A DNA stretch of 64,000 bases from Ascidia mentula. Taxonomy: Eukaryota > Chordata > Ascidiacea > Phlebobranchia > Ascidiidae. The translations under genes were made by a program, and so were the position numbers. Positions 54,425 to 64,000 of this stretch are shown piece after piece. The stretch lies in contig OX387199.1 of assembly GCA_947561715.1 (NCBI GenBank), forward strand, positions 14,017,001 through 14,081,000, written 5' to 3'. The notes beneath the pieces were generated by a model. The model had not been told where the DNA came from and searched no databases. It worked only from the letters and a program-made list of their open reading frames with translations. Position 1 is the stretch's first letter; each line of letters begins with the position of its first letter.

Positions 54425-55110
54425 TTTGGGGTTGTTTGTTGATTACGTGTTCAGCTGCAATTGAATTTGTTTCCTGACTCCAGATAAACCAAACTTGGGT
54501 TAGTTTGTTTTATTCAGAATACACCAAGACACAACACAGATATGTGGGATCAGACGTTTTTGGTCCCACAAGCACGCCAAATGTAGAGCAGAATGGTGAA
54601 ACTGCACTAGGCCAAAGCCCAATGCAGAATAGGCGATTCCACGATGTGGAATGAATTCGGGCCACAGAAACCAGAGATTCATAGACAATCAAAACAGTGT
54701 AAGAATGCCGTCTACGATACTGTCATTATGCGATTACGGTCAATTCTCCCTGGGCGGTACAAAACTGCAAGTCATTCTCATTAAACGTTACACTAGTCTC
54801 ACCCCAAAAAGTGTTTTACATAACAGGCAAAAGAACGATATGAAAGAGAAAAGGAGAATAAGAAGAAAAGTGATATTTTAGCAATCAATGGCCAAATAAC
54901 AAAACCATGCGTAAAATATGTCAATCAGCAGTTACGTGCTTTATCAAAACAAAACTAGAGCAAGGATTTTTCCTATTGGGGCTTCGGACATGATGAGTGA
55001 GGAGGCATATATTCGGCGACCTTTGCTTAATTTCGCGCCATGTAGTATAAAGGCGTCAGGCCCCGTGCTGACTTTAATGCAGACACATTAAGGGTTGAAT
55101 CCACATTTCA
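54425..55110 (-). repeat. Interspersed LTR-like repeat, copy 3
   Basis: This copy matches 30490-31200 over its whole length and 32037-32276 in the middle. On the minus strand it has the TGTAACGTTTA start, the ATTCCACATCGTGGAAT palindrome and the terminal cagctgaacacgtaa. It is diverged and shortened by small deletions, and is an old LTR-element fossil. Confidence 0.55.
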
Positions 55111-55143
55111 CTAACATATGATGTTGTGTAAACGGAGCCAAAG

Positions 55144-55334
55144 CTTAATGAAGACAAAGCGCCAAAGGTAAGAACTTAATTGTAACACCAGTGCCTATCT
55201 TCATTAACTTACAAACCACATTTCAATTTTGTTTTTGTGCAGATGAATAAAGCCAAAGTGCAGGAGGTGAGTAACACTACTACCTATCTTCATTTACTTA
55301 TAAACCTGATTTAATTTTGTTGTTACAGACATAG
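55144..55334 (+). pseudogene. Micro-exon gene, MULE-associated, copy 3 (3' exons)
   Basis: Two 24-nt exons with GT-AG borders, 55144-55167 (LNEDKAPK) and 55243-55266 (MNKAKVQE), match at about 15 of 24 positions. Their introns are similar too (cctatcttcatt, acttataaacc). The next unit (acceptor ttgttacag, 55328) opens with ACA TAG, a stop in the same frame, so it is probably the last exon. The locus is on the strand opposite to the MULE transposase at 55461-57690 and converges with it, as at 40.0-41.9 kb. The upstream exons are lost at the LTR-like repeat. Confidence 0.55.
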
Positions 55335-55460
55335 AAAAGCAGACACTGTAAGTACATTCAGAAAATGCATGATAAATGTTTTTGTAAAAAAAGGGTTTTG
55401 CCACCTTCGCACAGCATGGTGGCATATACATCTCACTCGATAACCAAGCGTTTGCACTGG

Positions 55461-57690
55461 CTAGGGTTTGGAAAATATGATAACATTTTTATAATTAAAT
55501 TTGACAAAAAAAAAAGATATATCATTTGATGCACCATCAACAGTTTTCCTTACACACTCTGTGTGGAACCATTGTTTGCCTCTTGTACATTCAGCCCAAA
55601 GAGTCTTGGAATTATCATTGCAAAACTTGCACAAGTCTCTTTTGGGTTTACGATTTAGCCAGTTCCCTGCAATTGTATCAAATATTTCTTTGCGGTACGA
55701 GTATACAGAACCTTTTTGTTCAAGGCTTGTTGCCATAGCAAGCCACTTGGCATACATGCAAACAAAAACTCCACAACTGTCAGAATCAGGTTGGTGTACT
55801 CGTTTTGGGGATTCCACCGATTCAAGCTGAAATTTAGATTTTTCTGACAGCAAATGGTTGACGATTGATTTTGCCATAGAAACACCTTCCACATAGTCAA
55901 CACACAAGAATTTCCTTTTTCAAATGTTGACAGCAAAAAAAATCCAATGTCTTTGAGATGAACTCTTGATCTTTACGTTTTAACATCGCTTTTTCACTGT
56001 CAGGTAAAACAAGTTCAACTGTTTTTTGATCCAACATACAGAGGGGTTATCATATTTGTGGCTTGCACCTTTTTTTATATGTTTGCAATATAGGCTGGGT
56101 GTAACAAAGTCATCATCCGTGTGTTCTACAATAAATGTCTTGTTTTGATTTTGGTTTCAATCCTGTTGCAGGGAACAAGGTTTTGACTTGGTGGAAAGGT
56201 CTCATGAAGTTTGCCATAGCACCAACTCTTGAAGTAAATGAATTTGGTTTTGGTTGCTTTCTGGGCAGCCCATCATTTTTCGATAGTGGATATGATGGTC
56301 TTTTTCTTTTGAGGTTTGACTTATTCTAAAACTGCCATCGAACGAACATGCCTTCTAAAAATTCGATAACCATGTTTGAATATTTTCAGCCGCCTTGTCC
56401 AAAACAACATACTTCTATTTTTGGACGGAACACTGTTTTCTTCATAATCATGTGAATGTGTTGGTTTGTCAAATGGCTTAATTGCAGGTTCATCCATTTT
56501 CTTTGAGGCTTGTTGAACAGATAGTTGACCAACAATTTCTGGATCCAGTATCATGTGTACTGAACTGTGGTACCATGCAGGTAGACTATACTAGTCCACA
56601 TCATTGTTCTTTGTAAAAACAGCAAACATGTACTTGCAAGGGAAAAAATACCTTGTAAAATATGCACATGTGCATTTGGGAAAAGCAGCAGTTCCTCCGA
56701 AATTTTTGAAATAAATCTCATCCTTTGATCAACTTTTTATCGAAAAACATTTCCATTCCTTTCAATTATACTTGCTGTAACATTCGATGATTCCCCAATT
56801 CGCTGCATGCAATGCTTTTCTATTTTTCGAGGTCGGTTTTGAAGGAAGAGGGGAACAAAGTCACTGTAGCTTCGATAGTGACTTGAGGGAGGATCTCATA
56901 TTTTCTTGTTGATACCTAAAATGACAAGTGTAACCTATTTGCTAATGATTGGAAACATTTACAAATACACACAGTGTAATTTAAACTTACTTAGGTTATG
57001 TAAAACAGTTGTAGATGTATGCTGCATAAATACTGTGTTAAACCTCATTTCTTACTTCTTTTTCTGCCAACCAAACATTAGTGAAATATTTGTGAAGCCT
57101 TTTTTATCAGTGATAATATCATCTAGCATTAATGTCTATTTAACCTTTTGATACCCAACGTTTGTCTTCACACAAACAAAGGCAGTGCATATTTAGATGT
57201 TTTATACATGGCATCCAGAAGGCAAATGTTTTGACCATAACGCAGTAGAAGTCTGCGCTGCCAAGCAAATTTATGGACAAAGCATGGTTTGTTCATGTGG
57301 ATTATCTCGACATTTTTCAGCATCGGAATTTTCATTCCAACCAACACCGGCTTTATATGGTCGAAACAAAATATTGTCACCCTTCTCTGCATTTTTTTGT
57401 CCATTCATCAACTAGGCATTAGACATTTGTTTGATCGAATTTGGAGAGTCTTTGCCTAGTTACGGCTTTATGATGATGCGATTGAATGTCTTTTTTAATT
57501 GGAAAGAATTGCCTGTTAGTTGGTGCTGGTTTACTACTATTTTTAAAGAGTTCACGAATGACATAATGTTTGAGATGCCGCGTAATTTCGTCAACAGAAC
57601 GGACACCTTCCGATACGATTTCATCAATTTTCTCGATCAATTGTTTATCAACTGGTTGCAAGAATCCAGCTTCCTGAAATAAGATATATC
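55461..57690 (-). pseudogene. MULE transposase-SWIM-Ulp1-PHD gene, third copy, reversed and decayed
   Basis: In transcript order the blocks are AGFLQPVDKQLIEKIDEI (about 57660), LKHYVIRELFKNSSKP, then the core CLLDAMYKTSKYALP (about 57215). The SWIM motif follows (FPKCTCAYFTRYFFPCKYMF, about 56640), here with Tyr in place of the last His, and LPAWYHSSVHMILDPEIV. The Ulp1 end is HQPDSDSCGVFVCMYAKWL (about 55760-55805) and the PHD-like finger is CKFCND...WAECTRGKQWFHTEC (about 55570-55620), with Gly at one Cys. It is diverged from the 37-40 kb copy and has many breaks, so it is an older subfamily. The micro-exon copy at 55144-55334 lies at its 3' end. Confidence 0.75.
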
Positions 57691-57809
57691 AATATGCAGT
57701 TTTTAAACACATTTATATGTTTTCAACAAACAGTATTTTAAAAGGTTACCTGGCAAGTTGTGCGCTTGCGCACCAGTGTACCTCAGCCACAATATACCCC
57801 GTGAAACCA

Positions 57810-57885
57810 CTGAGCTCCTGTAGCTCAGTTGGTAGAGCGTTGGGCCTGGTTACCCCAGGGTCAAGAGTTCAAACCGCACCGTGAG
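57810..57885 (+). tRNA. tRNA-like sequence, probably a SINE head or pseudo-tRNA
   Basis: An A box (TAGCTCAGTTGG, with the full D-arm) and a B-box-like gagttcaaacc are spaced as in a tRNA. The ends gctcctg and gtgagc can pair partly. The anticodon stem and T stem do not pair well and the anticodon cannot be read with confidence. A functional tRNA is therefore unlikely; a tRNA-derived SINE head or pseudogene fits better. Confidence 0.5.
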
Positions 57886-58171
57886 CTTGATTTTTCAAAT
57901 CTTGCTCCGACTTGTCAGGAAAAAGTGGCTGATCCAGCTAGGCTGCGAGGCCTGCAAACCTAATGGTATTTTAGAAAATAACGTACTTGTTCCAAAACAT
58001 GGCCAGAATGTTCGCTTTGATTTGGAAAGCAAATTTTTTACTCCATAACTTGTTCAATGCCTTTATCATTTTCAGCCAACAGGCATTTGATGGTTGCACT
58101 TGATTTTGTTTTGCTGTATTTTTCATCTTTGAACAACTACAGATGAATATAATAGTTTTGTTTCTTTGTTA

Positions 58172-58745
58172 CTAAACTTTTAACTCCATCATATTGGGCA
58201 CGAACCTGTGGTAAAAATTGACCATCCCTGAAAACTCCTGTAAACCTTTGATGGTGGTCGGCACAGGGAAGTTCTTCACAGCTGTTGGAAAAGCTGTTCG
58301 AGATGTTCCAGGTGGGCTACATTTGTTGGACTTGCTACAAGAATGTCGTCCAGATAGACACAAAGAAAATCCAAACTTTGACAAATGGCGTCCATCAAAC
58401 TTTGAAAAGTTTAAGACGCATTCTTCAGACAGGCCGTATGGCGTGATTACAGCTGTCTTCAGAATGTCAGCTTTAGCCACGTACCAAGTCTACGTTTGAA
58501 AAGACGGAACAACCCGCGAGACGCGCGGTGAAATCATGGATATGCGGTATGGAATATCGATCGGCCTGTGTGGCGTCGTCAAAGGCGACGATAATCACCA
58601 CAAGGGCACTGGAAGGCTTTTCCACCATGTGGAGAGGGGATGCCCAAGGGTCGGCTGATCGGCGCACTATGCCCAAATCCAGCATTTTTTGAAACTCGGC
58701 TTTAGCCGACACTAACTTTTCAGGCGGGAACCGTCCGACTATCAG
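58172..58745 (-). pseudogene. gypsy reverse transcriptase fragment, reversed
   Basis: On the minus strand this fossil piece reads EFQKMLDLGIVRRSADPWAS and DRYSIPHIHDFTARLAGC, and LQEFSGMVNFYHRFVPNM comes later. It is the same gypsy family as at 34680 and 36093. It is broken and is cut at the right by the CACTG element end at 58749. Confidence 0.8.
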
Positions 58746-59071
58746 TTACACTGCAAAAATAGTTGGGTAGTGTATACCCAATATATGACCTCGAGTTTTG
58801 GGTACTTTCATTGAGAACCCCAAAACTTTTTCTTTGGGTATATAGTACCCAAACTTTGTTGGGTACACGTGGCTCATACCCAAAGGCGGCGTTTTGGGTA
58901 CCAAATGTCTATACCATATTACTATTTTGGGTTCTTTTACCTATACCCAATAAGTAATACATTCCTCTCAAGTTGTTTTGGCTCTGCTACTGGGTCACTT
59001 GTATATTTGCATGGTTTGGAAATTACTGCGCACGTAAAAATTGACGTGTTTCAATGAGCGCTTACCAACCA

Positions 59072-59140
59072 GTGGGTCTCGACGCTATTTCAGGTGGGTC
59101 GCGAAGCATTTCTAAATATTACAGTTTTCTATTAGATCAC
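59072..59140. repeat. hAT-like element end
   Basis: The sequence cagtgggtctcgacgctatt followed by ggtgggtcgcgaagc resembles 5' ends of hAT elements (CAGTGGTTCTCAA... GGGTCGCG). No partner end was found. Confidence 0.35.
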
Positions 59141-59254
59141 GAAATTATTGCATTTTCATTACGTAACATTTATGCAACAATGTTTGGTCATATCTTATTG
59201 TTGGTCGCACTGCATTAAATGACATGGACACTGAAGAAACTGCAAGGGTTAACG

Positions 59255-59435
59255 GCGACGGGTCTTCTGGCAAAAAGTTGTAAGTGTCCACGTTTCGGTT
59301 GCATGCAGCAACCTTGATCAGGTTGTAACGGTGTAAATGTGCAAAAACTCAGCATGGTCAATACTCGAGGCGCATAAACAGAGCCTGATATGCGTCTCGA
59401 CAATTGACCATGCTGAGTTTTTTTTGCCAGAAGAG
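59255..59435. repeat. Foldback repeat with two nested inverted repeats
   Basis: The outer arms are acgggtcttctggcaaaaa (59259) and its near-complement ending at about 59434. The inner arms of 33 bp (59345-59377 and 59390-59422) match at about 30 of 33 positions and contain actcagcatggtcaat. Between them the minus strand reads CTGATCA, a GC-rich hairpin and GAAACGTGG, again a partial hammerhead-like arrangement. Origin is unknown. Confidence 0.6.
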
Positions 59436-60577
59436 CCGTCCTGGGGTAGCAATAAATATAACTGACAGCAACAAAGATTTGAAAGATACCAACATTACAA
59501 AACAGGTGAACGCATAAAACACAGAAAACTAACAAAATTTGCACTGGAACAAGGTGCAATGAATTTGGCACTTCAGGAAAAATTGTGCCCAACTGCACTC
59601 AATGACATCCCATCATTTTTATTATCTGGAAAAGCACATTTAGCCAGTCAATTAAAAACTAATATATACACAAAATACGCACATACTGTGATATACATAC
59701 CATAAAACGCGCTGCAAACTTTTTCTTTGTCTTAACAATATCTACTACTTCAGACACATTGAGGTCCATTACATTCCTAATTTTGTTTTCTGTTGCAAGC
59801 AGACCACGTTTAATTACAATTTTTTAAAACACACAAAAGACAAACAGTTGGCGTCTTGCGAGTTTCTCCGGAGCGTCTCCAAGAGGGAAATGGCGCGCTT
59901 TTCGGCGAAGGGAAAAAAAGGGCGGCATTTGTCCCGCTCGCGCCAAGTAAAAAAAATGCCGCCAAAATTTGAAACAATTCAAATAAGTTACCTCGTCTTG
60001 GTGCTTGAATATGAATGGTTGTTTGTTAAACCGTTTGTAAGGAAATAGATCACGAATATAAACAATGAGGAAACATCACATTTTTGATAATACACTGTGT
60101 TCGCTACAACCGCAACAAACTACCTGTTCACTAAACTTACTTGCACAAACGGATAATTTTTATATCCTTTTGAAAAGGTATTCTGTATTAAACGAATAAC
60201 TCCAATATAGGTCTCCACTTATTGGCTTTACGCCTAGCTATGTATGTGGCAGAAAAACCGCTTCGTAACAAAATGGCTCTGGGAAACTAACAAACTTGCA
60301 GTTAAACACGCTAGGAGAAACTGACATAAACTCCCTTCATGCGCCCTATCTAGTTAATATGGAATCACCGCTCACAAGACGGTTTGCTCGACCCCATGTT
60401 GTGCAGTATCGCCTTTCTTCTCCAGTCCACAATGAATATGCAGGACTACTATACGCTACGCTTAGTCCAATTGATTTATGACGGGATTGTGACGTTTCAA
60501 TGCGACAATAGTAAACAAAGTTCCCACATTAAAGAGTAAACAAATTTTTTTTGTATTCAGTGTGTGTAGTTGGTTGA

Positions 60578-62268
60578 ATGCGAATTAAGATAACATGCAA
60601 GTTTTGCGAGAAGCAGTTTAAAAACGGAATAGCGGTGAAGCGTCATGTTTTTGGGGTTCATTCCAACGAATCTGGATTTAAATTATTTTGTAATGTGGAC
60701 GGTTGTTGTGCGCGATTAAACACTAAAGGTTCATTGCGTAAGCACCTGCAAAAATGGCATTCCGGTAAAAAGTGGATAATGTCGAGTAGTTGGTTTGCAA
60801 TGACACACCAGCGTTCACCCGCTGAAGGACCGGTAATCCAAACGATGGACACCGACATTTCGTTAACATGTATGGAGTCTACGTATGACATGGACCAAGC
60901 CTGTACTTCTGACAACGACAATGCAAACCAAGCCTATTAGTGACGATGGATTGCCTTTACAAGACAACGGGGAAGTCACAGAAAAACTTGCACAAATTTA
61001 ACTCATAATAGTCAAGGTAGAAAGCAGCAAATTGCAGTATCACTCTGCGAAGTGGCATTACAAACTTGGGCTGAAGAACTACTTGAAGAAAGTGCCAGTG
61101 CCTTTATTGGGGCAATCAAGTCTACTGCAGCAACAAATGATGGAGTAATTTTAATGAAGTATTTAGACTAGCTATGGGAATAGCAAACCCATTTTATGGT
61201 GTCCAAACAGAATACCAACGAAAATCACTTCTTCCCGGCCTGGTGGTAAATAAAATTATAGTTTTACATACCATTGACTGTTGTTTGCCTACCAGACACA
61301 TATTGTTTGACTCTCTTAAAGAAGGTTCATCACTCTCTTGAATATATTTCATTAACAGAAAACCCTGAAAACTTTAATGGAAAACTCTACTTTGTACCAC
61401 CAGGTAAATAGCAAAATACTTGTGCAGTGTGCTATATTGTGTTTAAAAGCCATAAGGTTTCGTTATTATACTACTGTGCAACAGATGGAAAGAAAAAAAT
61501 TGGACATTGGGAGCATGCTAAACACAACACCTGTTTTGCATCTATTGTTTTATTATGATGGGTTTGAGGTAGTAAATCCGCTTGGCTCAAAAACTGGCAC
61601 ACATCACATGACTACGCTAAATAAAAAAAAAACTCTACTTCAGTCGATGGTTTCAGGTGGTATATACTTTCTAATTCTTAATACTCCTGCAAAATTGAAA
61701 TCGGGAATGAATCGCATATTTTTGAGTACAGTGTTCAACACAAATGACATAAAACACAAAAATTCTTCAACCTCTTAATGCGGATCTCAATCTACTTGAA
61801 ACAGTAAATTAAAAATATGGTTTCAAAATTTTTCTGTGTTATTATATTGATTCTTGTACCTTGCAGCGTGGAATTCAGATCAAAATTCAAGGAATAGACA
61901 TGACAGTCAAAGCCACCATTGCACAAATGTCATTGGATAATTTAGCTGCACATTCAATCCTTGGTTTCACTGAACGTTTTTCAGGAAGTAACACATATGT
62001 TTCGCGATATTGTCTGTGCACTTTAAGGACATTCAAACAAAAGTAATTGTTTTCTTTGTTGCTTTAATATGTTTTCTTTGTGTGCAAGCAAGTCAAAGAA
62101 CAAGGGAAACACATGAAACTTCACTTAGAATGATTGAAGCAACTGAGAGGTATCACAATGGTGTCAAATACAAATGTCCATTGCAATTCACCCGGTGGAA
62201 AATTATGCAGCAGACATACATCATGATTTGTTTGAGGGGACAATACCTTACATTTTAAAACTAACTTT
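60578..62268 (+). pseudogene. CACTA (TNP2/Transposase_21-like) transposase with C2H2 fingers, decayed
   Basis: The N-terminal frame (60578-60940) has two C2H2 fingers: CKFCEKQFKNGIAVKRHVFG-VH and FCNVDGCCARLNTKGSLRKH. Later frames give NPFYGVQTEYQRKSLLPG (about 61190), LLFYYDGFEVVNPLGSKTGT (about 61545), then NRIFLSTVFNTNDIK, SLDNLAAHSILGFTERFSGS (about 61930), and NYAADIHHDLFEGTIPYILK (about 62205). The pattern YYDDFE..NPLGS, GDN...H...GF..SFS, CR.C and HDLLEG matches animal relatives of plant TNP2. There are several frame changes and stops. The end is cut by the element starting near 62274. Confidence 0.65.
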
Positions 62269-62636
62269 GCAGGGGCGGCATTATGAACACTTGCTCGCTC
62301 GCTAAGTTAACGAGCTCGCTAAAATAATTTTTAGCGAGGACTTTACGAGCGAGGAACTCGGTAACGTATTTGGTATTACGAAGTGTCCTCGCAAACACCT
62401 CGCTAAAGCCTGACGCAGAAACGAGAGAATGCGTCAAAATCGTGAGAAAAAAGACGTCTGACTCAGCAAAATTAGGAAGTCGCGCTATGCGACATCTTAC
62501 GGAAAGCTTTTTGTGTTTGTAGTTGAGCTTCACGTGGACATTGGCGGCATTGTTTTGCAAGTTTTATGACGAATCATTTTATTTCTTGTGTTTGGTCATT
62601 GTGTAAACTGTAGTTTTTAAAAAGTAGAAATTGATT

Positions 62637-63543
62637 ATGGATACAAAAAGCAGTAAAACTGTAAAAAAGCGATCTCCAAGATGGACAGCTGTTGAAGTAG
62701 AAGCATTAGTTAATGCAGTGGAAAAAAATGCAAAATGCATTCTGGGTTCATTTTCACCAGAAATTACAGTTGCTTCAAAACAACAAGCTTGGAAAGTAGT
62801 GACAACTATGGTAAGATTTCAGCACAATATTTTTTTATTACTGCTCTACATAGATTATGATATTTTACAGGTCAATTCAGTCAATATCAGTGGTGTTAAT
62901 CGCACAATTGATCAGGTGGAACATAAGTGGTGGGATTTAAAAAGTGGTCCAAAAAAATCAGTGTCGGAATGGAAAAAAGAATCAACCAAAACAGGTGGTG
63001 GTGTCAACAAAGCTACACCACCTTCGGATGTGCATTATCAAATAATTAACATAATTGGACAACAAGCAGTGTATGGAATAAAAGGTGCATCATCACTTGA
63101 AAGCAGTGACAGTTAAGTAACCTTTGTTATGTTACAATGGTTTGTGCACTTGTAATGCTAAATTTTTTTTTTTTGTAGAAAGTGTTTCCTAGTTTGCTAC
63201 TACTAGCCAAGCACCTAAAGATGTTGAAGAACCGGTTGCATTCACATGTTCAACTATGGATGACAGCCTTTTTGAAATAATTCAAGAACCAGTGAGCCCT
63301 GCATCATCACACTCCGAAGCATCATCACAACCCAAAGCAAAGCGCCGCCGTCGTGATCCAGAAAAGGACATAGTTGACATACAAAAAGAAATTTATGTCC
63401 AAATATCAAACATAGCTATAATTCAACAGCAACAGTTGGAACAAATGATAATAGCAAATGATTTGCAGCGACAAAAGTTGCAGTTGTCTGAAACCAGTAA
63501 AGTTGAACTAACCTGCAGTCAACCCTTCACAGTTGATGATTAG
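62637..63543 (+). pseudogene. Myb/SANT-like DNA-binding protein (NAIF1-like), Harbinger-borne, one stop
   Basis: Three exons: 62637-62810, 62871-63111 and 63179-63543, with GT-AG borders. The first two give RSPRWTAVEVEALVNAVEKN, then SKQQAWKVVTTMVNSVN and VEHKWWDLKSGPKKSVSEW, a trihelix/Myb-like domain as in NAIF1 and the second protein of Harbinger elements. The third exon codes a basic segment (KAKRRRRDPEKD) and a Gln-rich coiled coil. With these borders a TAG occurs five codons into exon 3, so the copy may be disrupted, or the exon-3 border is different. It would assist nuclear import and DNA binding of the transposase. Confidence 0.72.
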
Positions 63544-63839
63544 AACTAATTTGCATTTTCAACAATATGCTTCTTTCTGCATGTGTTTTTCAATTTTCTT
63601 TTATTCACTGCTGGTTTTAAAGGTCCAAATCTGTGCAAGTCTGTCAGGGTTTTATTCATTCTTGTTCACTGTTTTTCATTACCCTACTTCATTAGTTTCA
63701 AATTCTTCACTGTTCTTTTCACCTACCTTATGACTTTCATATTCGTTCAGTATTCTGTTACCTACTTTTTCAAGTTCATTTCTGTGTTGCTGTGCAGCCA
63801 CTTTTTTCAATAAACAAACGCAAAAACATGTCACAAACA

Positions 63840-64000
63840 TGACTTTATTGGAATGTAGAAACAATGGAATCTCTCACAGTACTACCTTGTAAGTCATGAA
63901 TTTCATTTGTTGTGGTGGTGTCTAGTAGTGAATCTATGTCAGCGTTTGCTGGCAGTGGTTGAGGCAGTGGCACATTGTGAAGGCGACAAATATTGTGCAG
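63840..64000 (-). pseudogene. Harbinger transposase C-terminus (HARBI1-like), partial at window edge
   Basis: On the minus strand the window end reads LHNICRLHNVPLPQPLPANA, then STVRDSIVSTFQ and a stop near 63846. The LHN....NVPLP block is the C-terminal region of HARBI1-type transposases (VLHN......G.P.P). Only about 50 residues are in the window, so intactness is unknown. An aataaa-like signal (on the minus strand at about 63842) overlaps the stop. Confidence 0.65.

Larger units (their letters stand above)
58749..62273 (+). mobile_element. CACTA-like element, 5' part, with TNP2-like transposase
   Basis: The left end begins CACTGCAAAAATAG at 58749, inside a gypsy fragment. It is followed by about ten TTGGGTA/TACCCAA motifs within 210 bp (58762-58955), as expected for subterminal transposase-binding repeats of CACTA elements. 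The coding region is 60578-62268. The element is interrupted near 62274 by a Harbinger-like element and its right end is not in the window. A foldback repeat (59255-59435) and a small hAT-like end (about 59072) lie inside its long 5' region. Confidence 0.6.
62274..64000. mobile_element. PIF/Harbinger-like transposon, left part (runs off the window)
   Basis: A terminal-repeat-like GC-rich stretch (ggggcggcattatgaacact, then gctcgctcgctaa and gagctcgctaaa) begins at about 62274, inside the CACTA-like transposase gene. Behind it lie a Myb/SANT-like gene on the plus strand (62637-63543) and the end of a transposase on the minus strand (63840-64000), convergent as in Harbinger elements. The right end is beyond the window, so the target duplication cannot be checked. 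Confidence 0.65.

Noticed and set aside
57810-57885. Functional tRNA gene
   Set aside because: Anticodon and T stems do not pair, and the anticodon loop is not the right length.
58763-59057. Two short plus-strand frames in the TTGGGTA array
   Set aside because: They translate the repeat motifs and have no homology; the array is better read as subterminal binding sites.

Overview
This window looks like repeat-rich nuclear DNA from an invertebrate animal. The evidence is short GT-AG introns throughout, AT-rich sequence, and a mixture of animal-type transposon families: LINEs with CCHC ORF1 proteins, Ty3/gypsy LTR elements, hAT, MULE, PIF/Harbinger, CACTA-like and pogo. A caspase-type CARD exon points the same way. 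I cannot fix the phylum from the sequence; a tunicate or other soft-bodied marine animal would fit. There is no bacterial gene organisation. Almost everything recognisable is a mobile element or a gene carried by one, and many are nested.

Layout. 1-9768: three partial copies (A, B, C) of one LINE family lie head to tail; A carries a 402-bp hAT MITE. 9769-11275: the 5' part of a second LINE. 11276-16511: mostly no recognisable content. 16512-19768: a young gypsy element with almost identical 163-bp LTRs. 19876-23800: a CARD-like exon, then a decayed gene with transposase-like, Ulp1-like and ubiquitin-specific protease regions. 24480-24994: a 515-bp hAT element with a perfect 8-bp duplication. 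25430-26922: a reversed MULE fragment. 27000-29345: a decayed DDE-type transposase. 30490-33110: LTR-like repeats and the start of a ZMYM/TTF-type hAT transposase. 33403-34639: a micro-exon gene remnant. 34680-36785: gypsy pieces. 36786-42056: the best MULE copy. 42417-45754: a His-Me finger (HNH) gene split exactly by a 2925-bp CACTG-ended transposon. 45755-50196: mostly empty, then pogo and hAT fragments. 50573-52904: a PIF/Harbinger element with an intact five-exon MADF gene. 53105-57690: gene remnants, an LTR-like repeat and a third, reversed MULE copy. 57810-58745: a tRNA-like sequence and a gypsy fragment. 58749-62273: the 5' part of a CACTA-like element with a TNP2-like transposase. 62274-64000: a second Harbinger-like element running off the window.

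The most striking observation is a small gene on the minus strand at 40489-41888, inside the MULE. It can be modelled as eleven coding exons: nine are 36 nt or shorter, and five are near-identical 24-nt exons on an exact 99-bp tandem period. All splice phases agree and the reading frame is open through 110 codons. Related micro-exon loci lie next to, and opposite in strand to, MULE sequences at 33.4-34.6 kb and 55.1-55.3 kb. I infer that this MULE family has two convergent genes: a transposase/SWIM/Ulp1/PHD gene and a micro-exon gene, in the same layout as mudrA and mudrB of maize MuDR. All family assignments are from reading the sequence and from memory of the families; no search was run.
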